Shown: positions 61,601 to 64,000 of the stretch, piece after piece
Position numbering within the stretch: position 1 is the stretch's first letter
How the letters are laid out: every line of letters starts with the position of its first letter
Position numbers and translations under genes: made by a program
The notes under the pieces: generated by a model
What the model saw: the letters and a program-made list of their open reading frames with translations, nothing else
The model's database searches: none
Told to the model about the DNA's origin: nothing
NCBI RefSeq assembly: GCF_001949145.1
Contig: NW_019091370.1
Coordinates: 1,063,601 to 1,127,600, forward strand
Length of the DNA stretch: 64,000 bases
Direction: 5' to 3'
From: Acanthaster planci
Lineage: Eukaryota > Echinodermata > Asteroidea > Valvatida > Acanthasteridae

Positions 61601-63928
61601 GGAACTAGTGTAATCACTGGTCTTTAAAAAAATCAAGGGGGTAAACAAAGGCACCCGTGTTCGCCCCTATCAAACTTCCGAACTCCAGGTTTCATTGATG
61701 TAAACGTGGCATTTTTTTCTTGAAAGGACAGGAAGTAGGCCCCTACCTGTGCTTCGATGTTCATGTCAGTTCCATTTCATCGTCATCAAAAATAATCAGG
61801 AAAACAAACGAAAGGCCAATGAGACAGACCTTGACCTGACCATGATTATTCTAGCCTTGTGGTAGACCCCTTGCGTATCACTAGTCAATCCATAAACATG
61901 GATGGATGATTTGGGATCTTTCTGATCCAGGCCTCACCCTGGCAGCCATCTTGAAGGGCAGGCTTGTGAAATAAGACGAAACAAAGGTCTCTTATTTCCA
62001 TTTCCATGCAGGAATCTCCTTCAAGAAAGCTTCTTGATGGACGAGACCTGTTCCACTTCCACTCTGCTTACATCGATATCGAAGTCGGACTCGATGAGTT
62101 GGAGGGCTATGTCCGTGCACCCAGCGGGCCGTTCTTCAGCCGGCACACTCGCCTCCCAGTTCCGCTCCGGTGTGTGCGCGTAGGCCGCTGCCGGCGTTGC
62201 GTGGGTAACACTGGTCGTCGTTACCACGCCCACGGCCATTCCTGGAGTGGAAACACCCATTGTGCTATTGGAAAAATAGTCACTCCTCCCTTAGAAAGCA
62301 GAATAAAATCTGACAAGATGCGTCAAAAAATTCTTTGCTTAATAACGTCTTTCGGGTCTTACTTAGCTGGTTTTTCTAAAAATCATTCATTTACCGATGA
62401 GGTAATAAATTAATTGGAAACGCGCTAGTCATTCACAGAAATCAACCCATAGATATACATGGATCTGCTAATATTTCACAAGACAACTAAGGACGACCTT
62501 ATAATGTTGAGTAACAAGCATAATGATTTGTACCAAAGGGCGTTTTCAATCGGGGGATCTGTGACAGATTAAATTTAGTTCCAAAATTAGCAAGAATTGT
62601 ATCTATAATTACACTGATATTGACTTTTTAATGTATCCAGCCATTAACTGTTTATCCATGTCCAGATGCTTTCTCCTTTCCTTAAACTCCTTACAGCCCT
62701 TTGAGTAAGGCCTTTTCGCCATCAACTTATACCTGCTTCCTTGGCTAATTTCAAGATAGAGTCGACTCCATGGGACATCGTGGTTGGCTGGCACATGGTA
62801 GCATTGGCCCCAGCGTCCAATCCCACCAGTCGTCTCTTGGTCTTGACACCGCTCAGGTAAGCTGTGGCAGTCCCTGCTGAGTCGGATACCTGGGAGTTCG
62901 TGTTGTATGTCTGAATGGCAAATGAAGATGACACCAGATCATTTTAGTACCAATGCAATCGAGACCGTTTTTACTATAGAATATATCCCATCAAACCCCC
63001 ACAGATCGTGGTATATATACCTGTACATAAATCGCTTGAAACGCCCACAAAATTAAATCGATTTTGCCCACAGGCTTGTTTAAATAGGCCTAATTGCACC
63101 CTCCATTTCTTAGCCTTGAAGCGACTTTCAATGAACGCGTAGTATGTTGTACTTCAAAAATATACCTTTGAGTATCCCAAATGGGGGAACTGCTCGAAGG
63201 AAAATATAGTCTCCTCTCCAGGCTTTCCTTGCTGCTGCCCCTTGAAGATCCGTGCAGCAGTCAGGGTAGGAACGCTGAGACCGTCCCCGATGAACAGTAT
63301 GACGGCCTCGGCGCGGTTAGTGTTGTGCTCGGTGGCCCTGATGGCAGCTACAAGTTCGTCATGGCCTTCGGTCTTCCAAAACAGTGGATTACTTTCATCT
63401 GTGAAGGAAAATGAAAGCATTGTAGAGGCAGAATTGTTCTTGACGATGGGGTTACTGCATGAGGCACTTCACTTTGAAGTGAACAATAATGTTTCTTACA
63501 GAATGCCCAAACACATTTCTTCTTAAATTCATACTCTGGCCAAGACAGAAGCCTCAACGACATCTAATGTTGTTTTTATCATTCTGCTCAATCAAAGAAA
63601 AGAACTTTTTATTTAGTAGGGCGAAGAGCTTCCAAACATTTCCTAATCACTTTTTACCGTCTTCATGATCCGCCCTCATTCATTTGGCAGATTCCACATC
63701 CATGACAACTTATTCCATTGACAGTACACACAAATATGTGTTCGAACCGAAGATGGCCAATAGTGCACTTTATGCCAAGGTAGACAAGTTCGTCAAAATA
63801 CACGTCAAAGATTGGTATCCAAGAGGTAACTCACCCTGGCCACTGCTCTGCCGTACAACGACCGCCAAAGCAAACCACAAAACCAACCAACTGGTAACAA
63901 GTCTTCTGTTGGTGTCGGCTTCCATCAT
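58627..63928 (-). CDS. ALPL-like: Alkaline phosphatase, GPI-anchored type (ALP2)
   Basis: Nine exons: 63928-63835, 63398-63166, 62910-62733, 62241-62072, 61187-60983, 60535-60395, 60117-59929, 59429-59298, 58952-58627. Total 1668 nt, 555 residues, phases consistent. The enzyme hydrolyses phosphomonoesters at alkaline pH outside the cell, using two Zn and one Mg. All key residues examined are present: Asp70 (FIGDG), nucleophile Ser120 in DSAGTATA, His182, Arg195, Glu340, Asp345/His346/His349 (RIDHGNH), Asp385/His386 (TADHGH) and His465 (ESHGGED). The N-terminus is a signal peptide ([12 protein letters not shown]); an in-frame ATG at 63976 would add 16 residues and is a possible alternative. 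The C-terminus ends in a small-residue stretch and a hydrophobic tail ([14 protein letters not shown]), consistent with a GPI-attachment signal. An AATAAA abuts the stop codon. It neighbours the degenerate ALP1, a tandem paralogue. Confidence 0.95.
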
Positions 63929-64000
63929 TACCGTTCTACAGGCATGCGTAACCGTAGGAGTAAATTCCATAGACACATGAGCAGCTCAACTCAAGGGTCG
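63929..64000. other. 5' flank of ALP2 at window edge
   Basis: Only 72 bases remain upstream of the chosen start. They include the alternative in-frame ATG at 63976. The promoter is outside the window. Confidence 0.5.

Noticed and set aside
36468-63928. Functional gene cluster of PIGU with its GPI-anchored phosphatase substrate
   Set aside because: Genes are on different strands, separated by an unrelated receptor; proximity is most simply chance.

Overview
The window is animal nuclear DNA from a draft assembly, with one 636-base gap and a few single Ns. Genes are split by short introns with canonical splice sites, and intergenic DNA is full of inverted-repeat elements and minisatellites. A tandem CYP2-like P450 cluster, a small SRCR receptor, paired alkaline phosphatases and many GTACATGTAC-type runs suggest a marine invertebrate deuterostome, perhaps an echinoderm. 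The species cannot be fixed from sequence alone. I assembled exon models by hand; in the intact multi-exon models exon lengths and intron phases add up to an exact reading frame.

Layout. 2413-9234 (-): a nine-exon OATP/SLCO transporter, closest by eye to SLCO4. 10770-14867: a duplicated block with two arrays of a 21-22 bp minisatellite. 14895-27988 (+): three tandem five-exon CYP2-clan P450 genes; the first has a 2-nt frameshift, the second and third are intact. 28504-30427 (-): the homologue of human C18orf21 (UPF0711), 5' end not found. 31656-32820 (-): a two-exon gene of unknown function. 33119-33754: gap. 36468-42739 (+): PIGU, a GPI transamidase subunit, 11 exons. 44083-48522 (-): a membrane receptor with three SRCR domains and two PPxY motifs in its tail. 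50836-56976 (-) and 58627-63928 (-): two tandem alkaline phosphatases. The second has all the catalytic residues checked and a hydrophobic C-terminus consistent with a GPI signal. The first has lost the nucleophile, two zinc-ligand histidines and the phosphate-binding arginine, and carries a 1-nt frameshift.

The genes do not form one pathway. OATP and P450s are both of xenobiotic/lipophile-handling type. PIGU would act in attaching GPI to proteins such as the second phosphatase. These are family-level associations; proximity alone shows no functional link. The most interesting signals are the degenerate-active-site phosphatase, the GC-AG introns shared by two P450 paralogues but not the third, the P450 conversion-like tracts, and several families of non-autonomous inverted-repeat elements.
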